Assembly: GCF_004771005.1 (NCBI RefSeq)
Contig: NZ_RQHV01000032.1
Coordinates: 1-64,000, forward strand
Origin: Leptospira ilyithenensis
GTDB taxonomy: Bacteria; Spirochaetota; Leptospiria; Leptospirales; Leptospiraceae
Length of the DNA: 64,000 nt
Reading direction: 5' to 3'
The notes under the pieces were generated by a model, which was not told the DNA's origin, made no database searches, and saw nothing but the letters and a program-made list of their open reading frames with translations. Numbering within the stretch: position 1 is the first letter of the stretch; every line of letters begins with the position of its first letter. Positions 1 through 7,703 of the stretch are shown here, piece after piece. Both the position numbers and the translations under genes were made by a program.

Positions 1-862
1 TGATGCCTGCATCATTCAAACCTCCCTGGTTGGCTTTTTTATACACGCAGTCATCGGTTTTGTTGCAAGTATCAGCGAGCATTGTTTTGAACTGATCCAC
101 TATGCCTTGAATTCCACTTTTAACGACTGATTTATAGGAATCGATTGCGTTCAGATTGGTTTGGAAAGTAGTTTCCGATTCGTCCATAGACTCGAGAAAT
201 TTGCTGTAATTGCTTTCTATCGTTTGCAAGGAGGTTGCAAAGTCGTTGAATCCCTGTTGCTCATTCTGGTTGAAGTTCTGACTCCACTGGTTGCTTGCAT
301 TTGCAATTTGTTGTTGGAGCACGAAAGCTTGGGTATATGTGTCCTGCCCGGAAAGAGTGGTTTGCACTCCGATCCGGTTCAGGTAGGTCGTGTCCACTCT
401 GTTTGTATTCAGCTTCAATACAAACTCGTCTCTGTTCCTAAGAAAGTCCAGATTCGCCCGGCTTTCCCAGGTCTGCAAAGCCTCTGTTTTCTGAGAGATC
501 AGGTGTTTTAGCGCAGAGTCCTTATGCGCATTTAGATCGTTATACGCATCGCTTGTGTTTATGCCCGAGACGTAATCGTAAATGGTCCTGTCTGCCTCGG
601 CTTCCCACTGGGCGCGGAATAAACCTTTCTGACGCAGCACCTGATCCATCCAGGCTTGCGTGGAATTCAGAAAATACGACTGAGCGTAGACCTGGTTCAT
701 CATATTCGAATTGTAAGGATCCATCTGCAACTGAGGGATCGTTGCCTGGGAGAAGATCGCTCCTGCAAAAAACAGTGAGAATACAAAGGAAAAAAGCGCG
801 AGCGCGCCTTGTGTTTTTGTGAATCCTGTGAACCTTTGTTCAGATGGGTTTTCTGTTTGCAT
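1..862 (-). CDS. N-terminal part of a large secreted protein, TIGR04388-like (runs off the window)
   Basis: The minus strand is open from the ATG at 862-860 to the left edge, giving about 287 residues with no stop, so the 3' end is missing. Residues 15-40 form a hydrophobic signal segment (ALFSFVFSLFFAGAIFSQA). After it comes a Gln/Asn-rich, probably helical and coiled region with many Trp, Gln and Asn. The style resembles the very long Leptospira proteins grouped as TIGR04388, which often have polymorphic C-termini. That assignment is from memory of the family and is tentative. No clear Shine-Dalgarno precedes the ATG; the signal peptide position supports this start. The plus-strand ORFs at 161-1043 are shadows or noise. 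Confidence 0.55.
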   Translation of the reverse strand, partial: MQTENPSEQRFTGFTKTQGALALFSFVFSLFFAGAIFSQATIPQLQMDPYNSNMMNQVYAQSYFLNSTQAWMDQVLRQKGLFRAQWEAEADRTIYDYVSGINTSDAYNDLNAHKDSALKHLISQKTEALQTWESRANLDFLRNRDEFVLKLNTNRVDTTYLNRIGVQTTLSGQDTYTQAFVLQQQIANASNQWSQNFNQNEQQGFNDFATSLQTIESNYSKFLESMDESETTFQTNLNAIDSYKSVVKSGIQGIVDQFKTMLADTCNKTDDCVYKKANQGGLNDAGI

Positions 863-1209
863 GGGGGACCTACGATTTGGTCAGCTAAGCCGCATTAAAG
901 CGAGAAGTCAAAAAATTATGGAATGGCGGCGATCATTTTTTATTGGAGTTTTTTCGTTTTTTAGAAAAAAAATTCCCTTTTTGGAGGGGATGGATTTGGC
1001 AAAAAGGGATTTTCCGGCTGGGATATGTTTCGCTTCGAAATAACTTACTTTTCATGCCAGGGACCTACCCCATAAACTTCTACAAACGGAACATCTCATC
1101 AGGGGCCAAAGTGACAGAATATTCAGATAATCCTGAAAGCCCCCGACCTTGAGATCAGCTTCGCTGATGATTCTTCGAATACTTCTTCGCTTCTATTGGC
1201 GCGAAGAAG

Positions 1210-1225
1210 GGGTTGGGGGGTGAGG
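1210..1225 (+). repeat. Dispersed G-rich intergenic repeat, copy 1
   Basis: The 16-base string GGGTTGGGGGGTGAGG is present here and recurs exactly, as its complement, at 56857-56872. Both copies lie between genes. A looser relative sits at 44293-44318. Confidence 0.7.
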
Positions 1226-1454
1226 TTCACGGGCTTACAAAATTCCACCTAATACAGATTCAAGATTCCGCCTACACTTATTACCCTTGGTTCTGAAAAT
1301 TTTCTACAAAAAAGTTCGCCTTTTTACCATTATTCTCCGGTAAATACCCGATCTTATCATCATTTTAGAAGGTTACCCCCGACCAGAGATACGAAGGGCC
1401 TGGTCCGCGCAAGGCGCGACCGAGCGGTTTTCCGCGAGCCCGTAGTAGCTCGGG

Positions 1455-1477
1455 CCCCGAAGCGAAAGGCTTCGGGG
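1455..1477. repeat. Perfect GC-rich hairpin after the 1534 gene
   Basis: CCCCGAAGC, loop GAAAG, GCTTCGGGG forms a perfect 9-bp stem. It sits inside a cluster of shorter GC hairpins (for example the AGCCCG/CGGGC pair just to the left). A related CCCCGA/TCGGGG hairpin occurs at 46503-46524. It is downstream of a minus-strand gene but lacks a U-run, so it is better described as a repeat-like structured element than a classical terminator. Confidence 0.5.
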
Positions 1478-1533
1478 TGGGCGCCCGCAAAACAAAAAGA
1501 TACGTCGTTCGATTAACACCTGTAATGTAAATA

Positions 1534-3282
1534 TCAAATCCCTTTGAACAAATCAATGCACAACAATTCGGATTGGTATTTGAAAACAAGATATCCGTGA
1601 AAGCTGACGGCAAATCCTTCGATGGAGCGAAGTCTCACTTGGTTTATTTCTTTTCCCTCCGGACTCCAGAGAGTTACCAGATAATTATCGTTAACTCCAT
1701 AGCCGGTATAATTAGACTGAATGAAACAAATGTTCTTACCATCAAACGTAAATAAGTTGGTAAAAGGAACATCCGAAGGCAAGACTCGAATTTCTTCTCC
1801 TTCCAAAGAAAAGAGACGGATCTGTTTGTAGTCTTCGCAAAAGACAAGTCTGTTTTCCGTAACAAGAGTAGGTTCCGGCTTATCATCCAAAGCACGAGAG
1901 CCTAAAATATCCGTGGAAGTATATGGAATTTTTCTTACGATCTCCAAATCAAAATTCAAAATATAAGATTCGTCATAAGCGAAAGGAACAAAATATCCGT
2001 TTGGCAATAGCACGGGAGTTGCCATTAGGAAATGAGTCAAACTCACTCCGCTCTCCATTTTTTTCTGAAACTCTTTTATTAGATGGGTTCTGGGATTTTC
2101 AACATGCGCATAATAGTAGAATACATTCATATTCGAATCCATAAATACCGGATGATACCGAGACTTCCAACGGGAGAGAATTTTCCAATCTTTATCGTAG
2201 AGAATAAAACCTTTCATGGTATAGATGATGATCTTCCCATCTTCATCTATCTGTAGCTTGCCGGAAAATACATGGCCGTCAGGAAGAGAAAGATTCACAA
2301 CCTCTTTTCCATTTTTTAAATCGAAAGCTTTTAAAGAAAAACCGCTCGGTAAGTAGAGAATATCGTCCCAAATCGTGATCCTAAAATTATGAACGGTTCT
2401 ATTTTCGGAATAATCCCTTTCTTCCGGTGAAATCACTTCGTAGGCTTTCCAGGAAAGATGTTCTTCTAACAAAAGTTCGCCGTCTTTGGAATGAACCAGG
2501 AGTCGATCCGGACGGTTCAATCGAGAATAGTGTTCCGATCCAATTTGCAATCCATGCAAAGTACAAATATAACCGCGTTGGTAAAATAAAACAGGTAGCT
2601 TCATACCTCTGGAAAAGGATGTCGGCAAATCCGTTTTCCAACCGGCCTTACCAGTCTTCTGATTCAATGACTGCAAATACGACCGACCATCCTCGCCTTC
2701 TTCTATCCAAATCACAAGGTCTTCCAAAGTATAAAACTCGGAAGAGATGATCTTAGAATCCTTGGGTAAGGAATAAATGGATTTTGCGTCAGTATGAAAA
2801 CCGTCTTCTTTGAATCTGCGAAATTCTTCCGGGGCAATGTTTTCATACCATTTTTCCAACCAATGTTTGATGCCGCTGTCCAAGTCCGGTTTTTGTTCTC
2901 TATAAAGTTGAATGAGGTTTTGTTTTTCCTTTTCTTTCAAACTGTCCAAAACCGATGTCCGAAAGTCATAAGGCATGGGAATATCACCTAACTTAAGTAT
3001 GTTGTCTAATGTAGGTTGAGCTACGACTTCCCTTTCCATTCCTTTCAATAAAGTTGCCGTTTGTTCGTAATACTCCGGATAGGTGGAACGGGGATCTCCG
3101 GTACCGCGAGATTGGATTTTCCAAATGGAATCGCAATCGGGACAGCGAAAGATTTCCGAAAAAACCTGAATTGCGTTTTCTACCAAATCATCGATCGGAA
3201 AATCATGGTAGTAATCTTCTCCGCTCAAAGGAACGGAGCGTGAAAAAGATTCTGATTTTTTGAGACAATAGAGGCAAGACAT
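1534..3282 (-). CDS. Zinc-ribbon plus beta-propeller-like protein, function unknown
   Basis: The protein is about 582 residues from the chosen ATG at 3282; an in-frame ATG nine codons upstream at 3309 is also possible, and neither has a clear Shine-Dalgarno. The chosen start puts a Cys pair (CLYC) at the extreme N-terminus, matched by a second pair (CPDC) near residue 47, which suggests a small treble-clef or zinc-ribbon fold. The remainder is a series of short beta-rich blocks with repeated hydrophobic-Asp/Gly patterns such as LVIWIEEGEDG, ILYLPSG and GKIIIYTMKG, typical of a PQQ/WD-like propeller. There is no signal peptide, so it is probably cytoplasmic. A second CxxC-headed protein is at 56950-58608. 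I do not recognise a specific function. Confidence 0.6.
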   Translation of the reverse strand: MSCLYCLKKSESFSRSVPLSGEDYYHDFPIDDLVENAIQVFSEIFRCPDCDSIWKIQSRGTGDPRSTYPEYYEQTATLLKGMEREVVAQPTLDNILKLGDIPMPYDFRTSVLDSLKEKEKQNLIQLYREQKPDLDSGIKHWLEKWYENIAPEEFRRFKEDGFHTDAKSIYSLPKDSKIISSEFYTLEDLVIWIEEGEDGRSYLQSLNQKTGKAGWKTDLPTSFSRGMKLPVLFYQRGYICTLHGLQIGSEHYSRLNRPDRLLVHSKDGELLLEEHLSWKAYEVISPEERDYSENRTVHNFRITIWDDILYLPSGFSLKAFDLKNGKEVVNLSLPDGHVFSGKLQIDEDGKIIIYTMKGFILYDKDWKILSRWKSRYHPVFMDSNMNVFYYYAHVENPRTHLIKEFQKKMESGVSLTHFLMATPVLLPNGYFVPFAYDESYILNFDLEIVRKIPYTSTDILGSRALDDKPEPTLVTENRLVFCEDYKQIRLFSLEGEEIRVLPSDVPFTNLFTFDGKNICFIQSNYTGYGVNDNYLVTLWSPEGKEINQVRLRSIEGFAVSFHGYLVFKYQSELLCIDLFKGI

Positions 3283-3336
3283 GGGAAAAGAATATCTATC
3301 TTTCCCCATCTGTCAAAGAAAGCATTTACGATCTCA

Positions 3337-4371
3337 TCAATTTATTGCCGCTTGAGTGATCACAAGTTTCGTACTCGGTTCGATCCAAGCTTCTTTTGCA
3401 TCCGAAAAAGATGCCACCTTCGTTACAATCGGACCCGGATCATAGATCCCGGATTCAATGAGCGACAAAATCTTTGTCATATATTCTCTTGAATCCACAC
3501 GGGTAATATGCAGTTTGGCCCCGAGATTATAAAGTTCCAAATAGGGAATCTCCCATTTATTGGTCCAAAAAATAGATGCGGAAGTGAACACTCCGTTCGG
3601 TGCAATGGATCGCATTGCCATGTCCCAGCCTTCTTTGGTAGAAGCACATTCGCAAACCAAATCGAATCTTCCGGCAGACTTGGGAAAAGTTTCAGTATAC
3701 TCGCAAGGAATTCCGAGCGAGCTTGCAAGGTCGATCCGCGCTCTGTCAGTGTCCCAATAAACGACTGTTCCTCGGCCCATTCTGTGGGCAAGTAGTGCAG
3801 TATATAAACCGATGCTTGCGGCCTGTCCTCCGACTACCAAAACCCGGGAGTCCGGCCTTGTTTCCAAATATTTTCCCGCAAGCTTCCAAGCCTCTGCGAT
3901 ATTATCGGACAAACTGGCAACTGCTACAGGATCGGTAGACTCTTTCATAGGAAGTAACATCTGTGATGCGTAGGGAACTAGAACCGATTCGGCAACGGCA
4001 CCTCCATAGATTTGCGCACCGGGAGCCATTCCAAAACTAGTGATCGGGGGCAAAGTAGTGCAGGATTTCGAGTCCGCTGCGATACAACTGGGGCAGGTTC
4101 CGCAGGAAATCTGAAAAGATACAGCAACTCTCTGTTTGGCGGTAAACTGTCCGGTCAAATCGTCGGAGACGGAAATGACTTCTCCCACGAACTCATGCCC
4201 CAAGGGAAACGGAGGGCGAAATAAGGTTTTTCCTGTAACAATCCCGATGTCCAAATCACAACGAGCGATGGCGATGGGTCGGACCAAAGCCTGATTTTTA
4301 CCTGTGATTTTGGGACTAGAAACCTCTTCCCATTCCAAGATTCTTTTTTTCCGAAATACTAAGTGTTGCAT
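3337..4371 (-). CDS. Zinc-dependent MDR-family alcohol dehydrogenase
   Basis: Medium-chain dehydrogenase of about 344 residues. The N-terminal GroES-like domain has the catalytic-zinc pattern (CD near residue 39, GHEFVG near 63-68) and a four-cysteine structural-zinc lobe (CGTCPSC followed by a fourth Cys about eight residues on). The C-terminal Rossmann domain is seen as VLVVGGQAASIGLYTA followed by an acidic residue (WDTD), which hints at NAD(H). Substrate cannot be read. The ATG at 4371 is preferred over the GTG at 4383 because family members start near MQHLVF, and the GTG abuts the operator. It is divergent from a TetR gene, with palindromes in the shared gap, so it is probably the repressor's main target. 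Confidence 0.85.
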   Translation of the reverse strand: MQHLVFRKKRILEWEEVSSPKITGKNQALVRPIAIARCDLDIGIVTGKTLFRPPFPLGHEFVGEVISVSDDLTGQFTAKQRVAVSFQISCGTCPSCIAADSKSCTTLPPITSFGMAPGAQIYGGAVAESVLVPYASQMLLPMKESTDPVAVASLSDNIAEAWKLAGKYLETRPDSRVLVVGGQAASIGLYTALLAHRMGRGTVVYWDTDRARIDLASSLGIPCEYTETFPKSAGRFDLVCECASTKEGWDMAMRSIAPNGVFTSASIFWTNKWEIPYLELYNLGAKLHITRVDSREYMTKILSLIESGIYDPGPIVTKVASFSDAKEAWIEPSTKLVITQAAIN

Positions 4372-4383
4372 AGAATTTACCAC

Positions 4384-4399
4384 TAGACAGATTTGTCTA
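4384..4399. promoter_or_regulatory. TetR-type operator, proximal to the dehydrogenase
   Basis: TAGACAGATTTGTCTA is an inverted repeat with TAGACA/TGTCTA arms and a 4-base centre. It lies immediately upstream of the dehydrogenase start and shares its arms with the site at 4436-4453. Confidence 0.65.
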
Positions 4400-4435
4400 A
4401 ATTTTAAAGACTGTGAAATTTTTGTCGAGAAAAAA

Positions 4436-4453
4436 TTAGACAGTATTGTCTAA
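4436..4453. promoter_or_regulatory. TetR-type operator, proximal to the regulator
   Basis: TTAGACAGTATTGTCTAA is a perfect inverted repeat (7-base arms, 4-base centre) ending 18 bases before the tetR ATG at 4472. With the 4384 site it makes a two-operator divergent control region, the usual layout for an autoregulated TetR repressor. Confidence 0.7.
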
Positions 4454-4471
4454 TTCAAAAGAATCGATTTT

Positions 4472-5062
4472 ATGAGCAAACAAAAGCCAAAAGAAAGGAT
4501 ACTCGCCACTACAAAATCCCTTTTCTACCGGCAAGGGTATGATCGGACGGGAATCAACCAAATTCTGGAAGAGTCCAATTCCCATAAACAAAGTTTGTAC
4601 CAGTATTTTCCTTCCAAACAAGAACTGGGAAAGGCGTATATCGAAGAACAAAGGTTAGATCTACTAAACTTTCTCCAAGGTCTTTCGGAAAAAAAAGAAA
4701 ATCCCAGAGAATGGATTGCTGCTTGGGTAAACGTGTTGAAGCGACAGGCAAGAAAGGACGATTTTTTCGGATGCCCTTTTGCCAATTTTTCAGCACAAAG
4801 TCTGGAAGAAAAAAATATCTTCCAAGAGCAATTGCAAACCGTGATCAAAGAATGGATTCTTATGTTCGAAACAAACTTCGACCGATGGAAAGAGAAAAAA
4901 TATATTTCACCTAACTTAAACTCATCGGTCTGTGCAAAAAAATCATTGGTGATTTACGAAGGCAATATCCAACTCTTCCTGATTACAGGAAACAAATTCT
5001 ATCTGGAGTCCATCGAATCCGATTTTCTGGATCTGATCGGAGGAACTGCCAGTGAATTCTAA
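4472..5062 (+). CDS. TetR/AcrR-family transcriptional regulator
   Basis: A 196-residue protein with an N-terminal TetR HTH: KERILATTKSLFYRQGYDRT, then GINQILEES and HKQSLYQYFPSKQELGKAY, the expected helix 2-3 and YxxFxSKxxL pattern. The C-terminal ligand domain contains a CPFANFSAQ stretch seen in TetR_C subfamilies close to YezE/AcrR-type regulators. Divergent from the alcohol dehydrogenase with two TTAGACA/TGTCTAA palindromes between them, so it probably represses that gene and itself. Similar half-sites occur near 39.7 kb. Confidence 0.9.
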   Translation: MSKQKPKERILATTKSLFYRQGYDRTGINQILEESNSHKQSLYQYFPSKQELGKAYIEEQRLDLLNFLQGLSEKKENPREWIAAWVNVLKRQARKDDFFGCPFANFSAQSLEEKNIFQEQLQTVIKEWILMFETNFDRWKEKKYISPNLNSSVCAKKSLVIYEGNIQLFLITGNKFYLESIESDFLDLIGGTASEF

Positions 5063-5066
5063 AAGA

Positions 5067-5444
5067 TCAAATCAAGGAACCGAGTTTAAAACTAGGCCAA
5101 GCTCCGAACCAAGTATGATAGTAAAGTACATAGATACCGAATAACAACCCACATAAGATTAAAAAGATCGCGGTTTTGCGAAATACCAATAGATTTCCCA
5201 TTTCCACGGCAATCTTCAAAACAATCTTTGTCAATTTGTCAATGATGGAAAACAAAAACCAGAAAAGCAAAAGGATCACTCCCATACCGATCAAAGTCAC
5301 GATCGGCTTTTCATAAAGAGAGGTAAGAGTTAAGACCCGCCCGTTGATGTTTGTTACAATCAGATCGACTGCAAGTATGCAAAGTATGCGAAAATAAAAA
5401 CCCAAAAAACGATGAAAGAGAGTTTGTTTCGGTAAAGAGGACAT
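5067..5444 (-). CDS. Small integral membrane protein, unknown function
   Basis: A 125-residue protein with three clear membrane helices: around residues 13-32 (FYFRILCILAVDLIVTNI), 48-68 (VTLIGMGVILLLFWFLFSII) and 90-108 (TAIFLILCGLLFGIYVLYY). A charged amphipathic stretch lies between helices 2 and 3. There are no catalytic motifs. It is convergent with the TetR gene (4-base gap) and follows the hydrolase gene on the same strand. I do not recognise the family. Confidence 0.6.
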   Translation of the reverse strand: MSSLPKQTLFHRFLGFYFRILCILAVDLIVTNINGRVLTLTSLYEKPIVTLIGMGVILLLFWFLFSIIDKLTKIVLKIAVEMGNLLVFRKTAIFLILCGLLFGIYVLYYHTWFGAWPSFKLGSLI

Positions 5445-5517
5445 GGAATAAAAACATAGCTTCCGATTCGAAATGGCAAGTACGATTTGTCAAAAATCTG
5501 TAGAAAAACGAAACTTT

Positions 5518-6087
5518 TTATAATCTCCACAAAAACAATATTAGGTTTGTGATTCCTCCGAACCACATGCCTAAATTGCTTTCGGAATTCACATGTCCTT
5601 TTTTTCCTATATTTTTAAATTCAGCGCCCCAGTCAAAGGCAAGCTGTTCGGAAAAGGAAATCTCCGCATAAGGATCATTTTCACTGGCCAAAATCAGGGA
5701 AGGAGGAACCAATCTAATTCTCGTTAGTTTGGAAAATTCCACCGCTTGGGAAGGAAAGACCGATGATTTCGGATTAGGCGGAGCAACAAGCAGAATGGAA
5801 GCAACATAATTTTGGTGAATTTGATTTTCAAAAAAATAATGATGCACCAAAAGGCATCCCAGGCTATGGGCAATGATTATTTTTTTCCGATTGTTGCCCA
5901 ATCCACCCAACAGCTCACCTAACGCAGACTCCCATTCCTTAAGATCAGGCCGATCCCAATCGGAAACGGAAATACGATATGCGTTCGGTAAAAAATTTTC
6001 CCATTTGGATTGCCAATGGGTTTCGCCTGAATTTCCTATCCCAGGAACAATAATAAAATCATATTTTTGAAAGAAGGGTAATTTCAT
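5518..6087 (-). CDS. RBBP9/YdeN-family serine hydrolase
   Basis: A 189-residue alpha/beta hydrolase of the small RBBP9/YdeN type. The N-terminal IIVPGIGNSGETHWQSKWE motif is characteristic. The nucleophile elbow is AHSLGC (Ser near residue 75), the acid is the Asp in SENDPYA, and the His is in KKGHVNSES near residue 167. The Trp-rich segment before the elbow also fits. No signal peptide, so cytoplasmic. The natural substrate of this family is poorly known. It lies between two membrane-protein genes on the minus strand, without obvious operon links. Confidence 0.85.
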   Translation of the reverse strand: MKLPFFQKYDFIIVPGIGNSGETHWQSKWENFLPNAYRISVSDWDRPDLKEWESALGELLGGLGNNRKKIIIAHSLGCLLVHHYFFENQIHQNYVASILLVAPPNPKSSVFPSQAVEFSKLTRIRLVPPSLILASENDPYAEISFSEQLAFDWGAEFKNIGKKGHVNSESNLGMWFGGITNLILFLWRL

Positions 6088-6109
6088 AATAGAAAGCTTT
6101 TGATCAAAA

Positions 6110-6760
6110 CTAATATAAAACCTTTGGTTGAATCAGTTTAAATATCGGAAAAAAAATCAAACTATAAAACGGAAGCGACACAAGAGTATGCCAGACGAGT
6201 ATATGAGCCGCAGTTTCATCGGCGCACAAGAATGAGATCGCCATTTGAGCCAATGTAAAAGGCAGCACGAATGCGGAAAATTGAAATAAAAAGGTAGGTT
6301 CGACAAAACCTTTTCTTAAATGCAAATTCAGTAAAATCACAGGAATGATTGTCATTAACAGGACCACTTCCGCACAACCAGGCCCGTGACTTTTCCAATT
6401 CTCGGAAAGACCCGCAAACAAACCTTTCTCCGTAAATGTGGCTGTGATAATCAAAAAACAAAACCAACTAAGTAGAATTAGATTGTGAAATAGATAACCA
6501 TAATCGAATTGTTTTCCGGGAATGTTTCTTTCGTACAAAACAAGACCGCAAGAAACAAAAACGACCGCCAAAGTAAGAATGGACTCCCAAAGCTTGGGAA
6601 TATGATATTGCCCGCGTATCACTGTAGAGATGACCAAAATAACAAATATACTCAAAACGGAAAATAATGCCCAAGTCAAAAATCGAAGGAATGGGCTTTT
6701 CAAAACACGTATTTTCTTATTATCTTGTGTAAGTATCTCAATTAATTCTAAGGTTTTCAT
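6110..6760 (-). CDS. nrsF: NrsF-like (DUF1109) membrane anti-sigma factor
   Basis: A 216-residue protein with about six membrane helices and a short charged N-terminus, the size and topology of NrsF (DUF1109) anti-sigma factors. The GPGCAEVV loop near residues 128-135 supplies a conserved-looking Cys. Its ATG overlaps the stop of the upstream sigma gene as ATGA (6757-6760), implying translational coupling. In the family, NrsF holds the sigma factor at the membrane and releases it when metals or oxidants reach its cysteines. The divergent bufferin operon makes this assignment much stronger, since Caulobacter SigF/NrsF controls similar operons. The family call is good; the actual signal is inferred. 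Confidence 0.75.
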   Translation of the reverse strand: MKTLELIEILTQDNKKIRVLKSPFLRFLTWALFSVLSIFVILVISTVIRGQYHIPKLWESILTLAVVFVSCGLVLYERNIPGKQFDYGYLFHNLILLSWFCFLIITATFTEKGLFAGLSENWKSHGPGCAEVVLLMTIIPVILLNLHLRKGFVEPTFLFQFSAFVLPFTLAQMAISFLCADETAAHILVWHTLVSLPFYSLIFFPIFKLIQPKVLY

Positions 6761-7317
6761 AATCTGCCTCCCGGTTGAATACGAATGATTTTATAAATTC
6801 TATGCGCCGCCGTTTTTACCGCAGATTGGGACATAGACATTACCTTCGCCGTTTCAGCGACGGACATCCTTTCCAGCTTTAAAAGACGAATGATCAATCT
6901 CTGTTTTTCGGAAAGTTTGTCCAAAATTTCCTCAATATATTCCTTGATATCCTCTTCCGAATCAAAATATTCCTTTTCCGGCAGATACTCGTTAGACCGA
7001 ATGATTTCTCTTTTTTTCATCCGCTCTTTTTTTCTGATATAGTCGACTATCTTATATTTGGCGATAGCGGACAACCATGGCAAAAACGATTTATCGGGTA
7101 AGAAAGTATGTTTGGAAAGATGGATGGCAATGAGAATTTCCTGAAGAACGTCTTCTCTGTCATTCGGATCGTAAATTTTTATTGAAAGTGCCTTTCTTAG
7201 AATTTCGCTTGTTTCTTCCAGAAGTTTCCGATAAGAAGATGAGTCGCCTTTCTGAGAAGAACGCATCAAACCGGATAATTCTTCCGGAGCAATCCTATTC
7301 TGAGATAATTTCAACAC
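6757..7317 (-). CDS. sigF: ECF sigma factor, SigF-like partner of NrsF
   Basis: A 186-residue ECF sigma factor. Region 2 is seen around residues 50-95 (DREDVLQEILIAIH, FLPWLSAIAKYKIVDYIRK) and region 4 around 135-175 (LSEKQRLIIRLLKLERMSVAETAKVMSMSQSAVKTAAHR). No extra C-terminal domain is present. The gene overlaps nrsF by four bases. The divergent promoter ahead of bufA2 matches the SigF consensus I recall for Caulobacter (GTAAC-N16-CGAA), which supports control of the buf operon by this factor. I did not find an equally good copy in front of sigF itself. Confidence 0.85.
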   Translation of the reverse strand: MLKLSQNRIAPEELSGLMRSSQKGDSSSYRKLLEETSEILRKALSIKIYDPNDREDVLQEILIAIHLSKHTFLPDKSFLPWLSAIAKYKIVDYIRKKERMKKREIIRSNEYLPEKEYFDSEEDIKEYIEEILDKLSEKQRLIIRLLKLERMSVAETAKVMSMSQSAVKTAAHRIYKIIRIQPGGRL

Positions 7318-7386
7318 TCTTCATTCACCTGAAAGTTCAGTTCATAAATCAATTTATTTATAGAAACCAAATTATTTTTTCATCGC

Positions 7387-7412
7387 TGTAACTTTTTCAT
7401 CTTTCAAACGAA
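7387..7412 (+). promoter_or_regulatory. Candidate SigF-type ECF promoter of bufA2BC
   Basis: TGTAAC at 7387-7392 (-35), exactly 16 bases, then CGAA at 7409-7412 (-10). This fits the GTAAC-N16-CGAA pattern known for Caulobacter SigF. It ends about 30 bases before the bufA2 ATG, leaving room for the GGGAG ribosome-binding site at 7433-7437. Confidence 0.6.
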
Positions 7413-7443
7413 AGAAAATGCAAATCGAACGCGGGAGTTTATT

Positions 7444-7698
7444 ATGAATTACAAATCAGGAATCCTTATTGGCGCAGCCTTAGCCGGACTTACTTTCACG
7501 TCTTGTATGAGCGCGAAAACACAAGTTGCGGAAAAAGCGGAAGGAGAATGTCACGGAATCAATGCCTGCAAAGGTCAGGGAGATTGCGGAGGAAAGGGAC
7601 ATTCGTGTGCGGGAAAAAATTCATGCAAAGGACAAGGTTGGAAGGGAACTTCCGAAAAAGATTGTGCATCGAAAGGTGGAAAGTTCGTAAAATCTTAA
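7444..7698 (+). CDS. bufA2: BufA2-type bufferin precursor (copper-binding RiPP) with lipoprotein-like signal
   Basis: An 84-residue small cysteine-rich secreted peptide. An N-terminal export signal ends in FTSC near residue 21, which looks like a spirochaete lipobox. The mature part has six cysteines in the pattern EGECHGINACKGQGDC, then SCAGKNSCKGQG, then KDC, very like BufA2-type bufferins. Bufferins are periplasmic peptides in which MNIO enzymes convert Cys to thiooxazole-type groups so they can bind copper. The next two genes are the MNIO enzyme and its partner. A GGGAG site precedes the ATG. The acylation is inferred; in classical bufferins the signal is a plain Sec signal. Confidence 0.8.
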   Translation: MNYKSGILIGAALAGLTFTSCMSAKTQVAEKAEGECHGINACKGQGDCGGKGHSCAGKNSCKGQGWKGTSEKDCASKGGKFVKS

Positions 7699-7703
7699 AA
7701 CCC

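Larger units (their letters stand above)
863..1533. other. Long intergenic region with GC-rich hairpins and dispersed repeats
   Basis: No convincing gene lies in these 671 bases. The left half is AT-rich leader for the giant gene. The right half holds a dispersed G-rich repeat (1210-1225) and, at about 1375-1500, a block much richer in GC than its surroundings with several nested hairpins. That block lies just past the 3' end of the minus-strand gene ending at 1534, so it may act in its termination or mRNA stability, although no U-tract follows. Confidence 0.6.

Noticed and set aside
161..1152. Plus-strand ORFs of 69-116 residues
   Set aside because: They lie opposite the giant gene or in its AT-rich leader, have unlikely composition and no start signals.
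1365..1613. Minus-strand ORF of 82 residues over the GC-rich hairpins
   Set aside because: It spans the structured repeat block and has Pro/Arg-rich composition. No ribosome-binding site.
7503..7703. N-terminal extension of BufB through the bufA2 gene
   Set aside because: The extra residues are an out-of-frame reading of the Cys-rich bufferin gene. The family starts near YGVGLRREHYP, and the TTG at 7704 fits.
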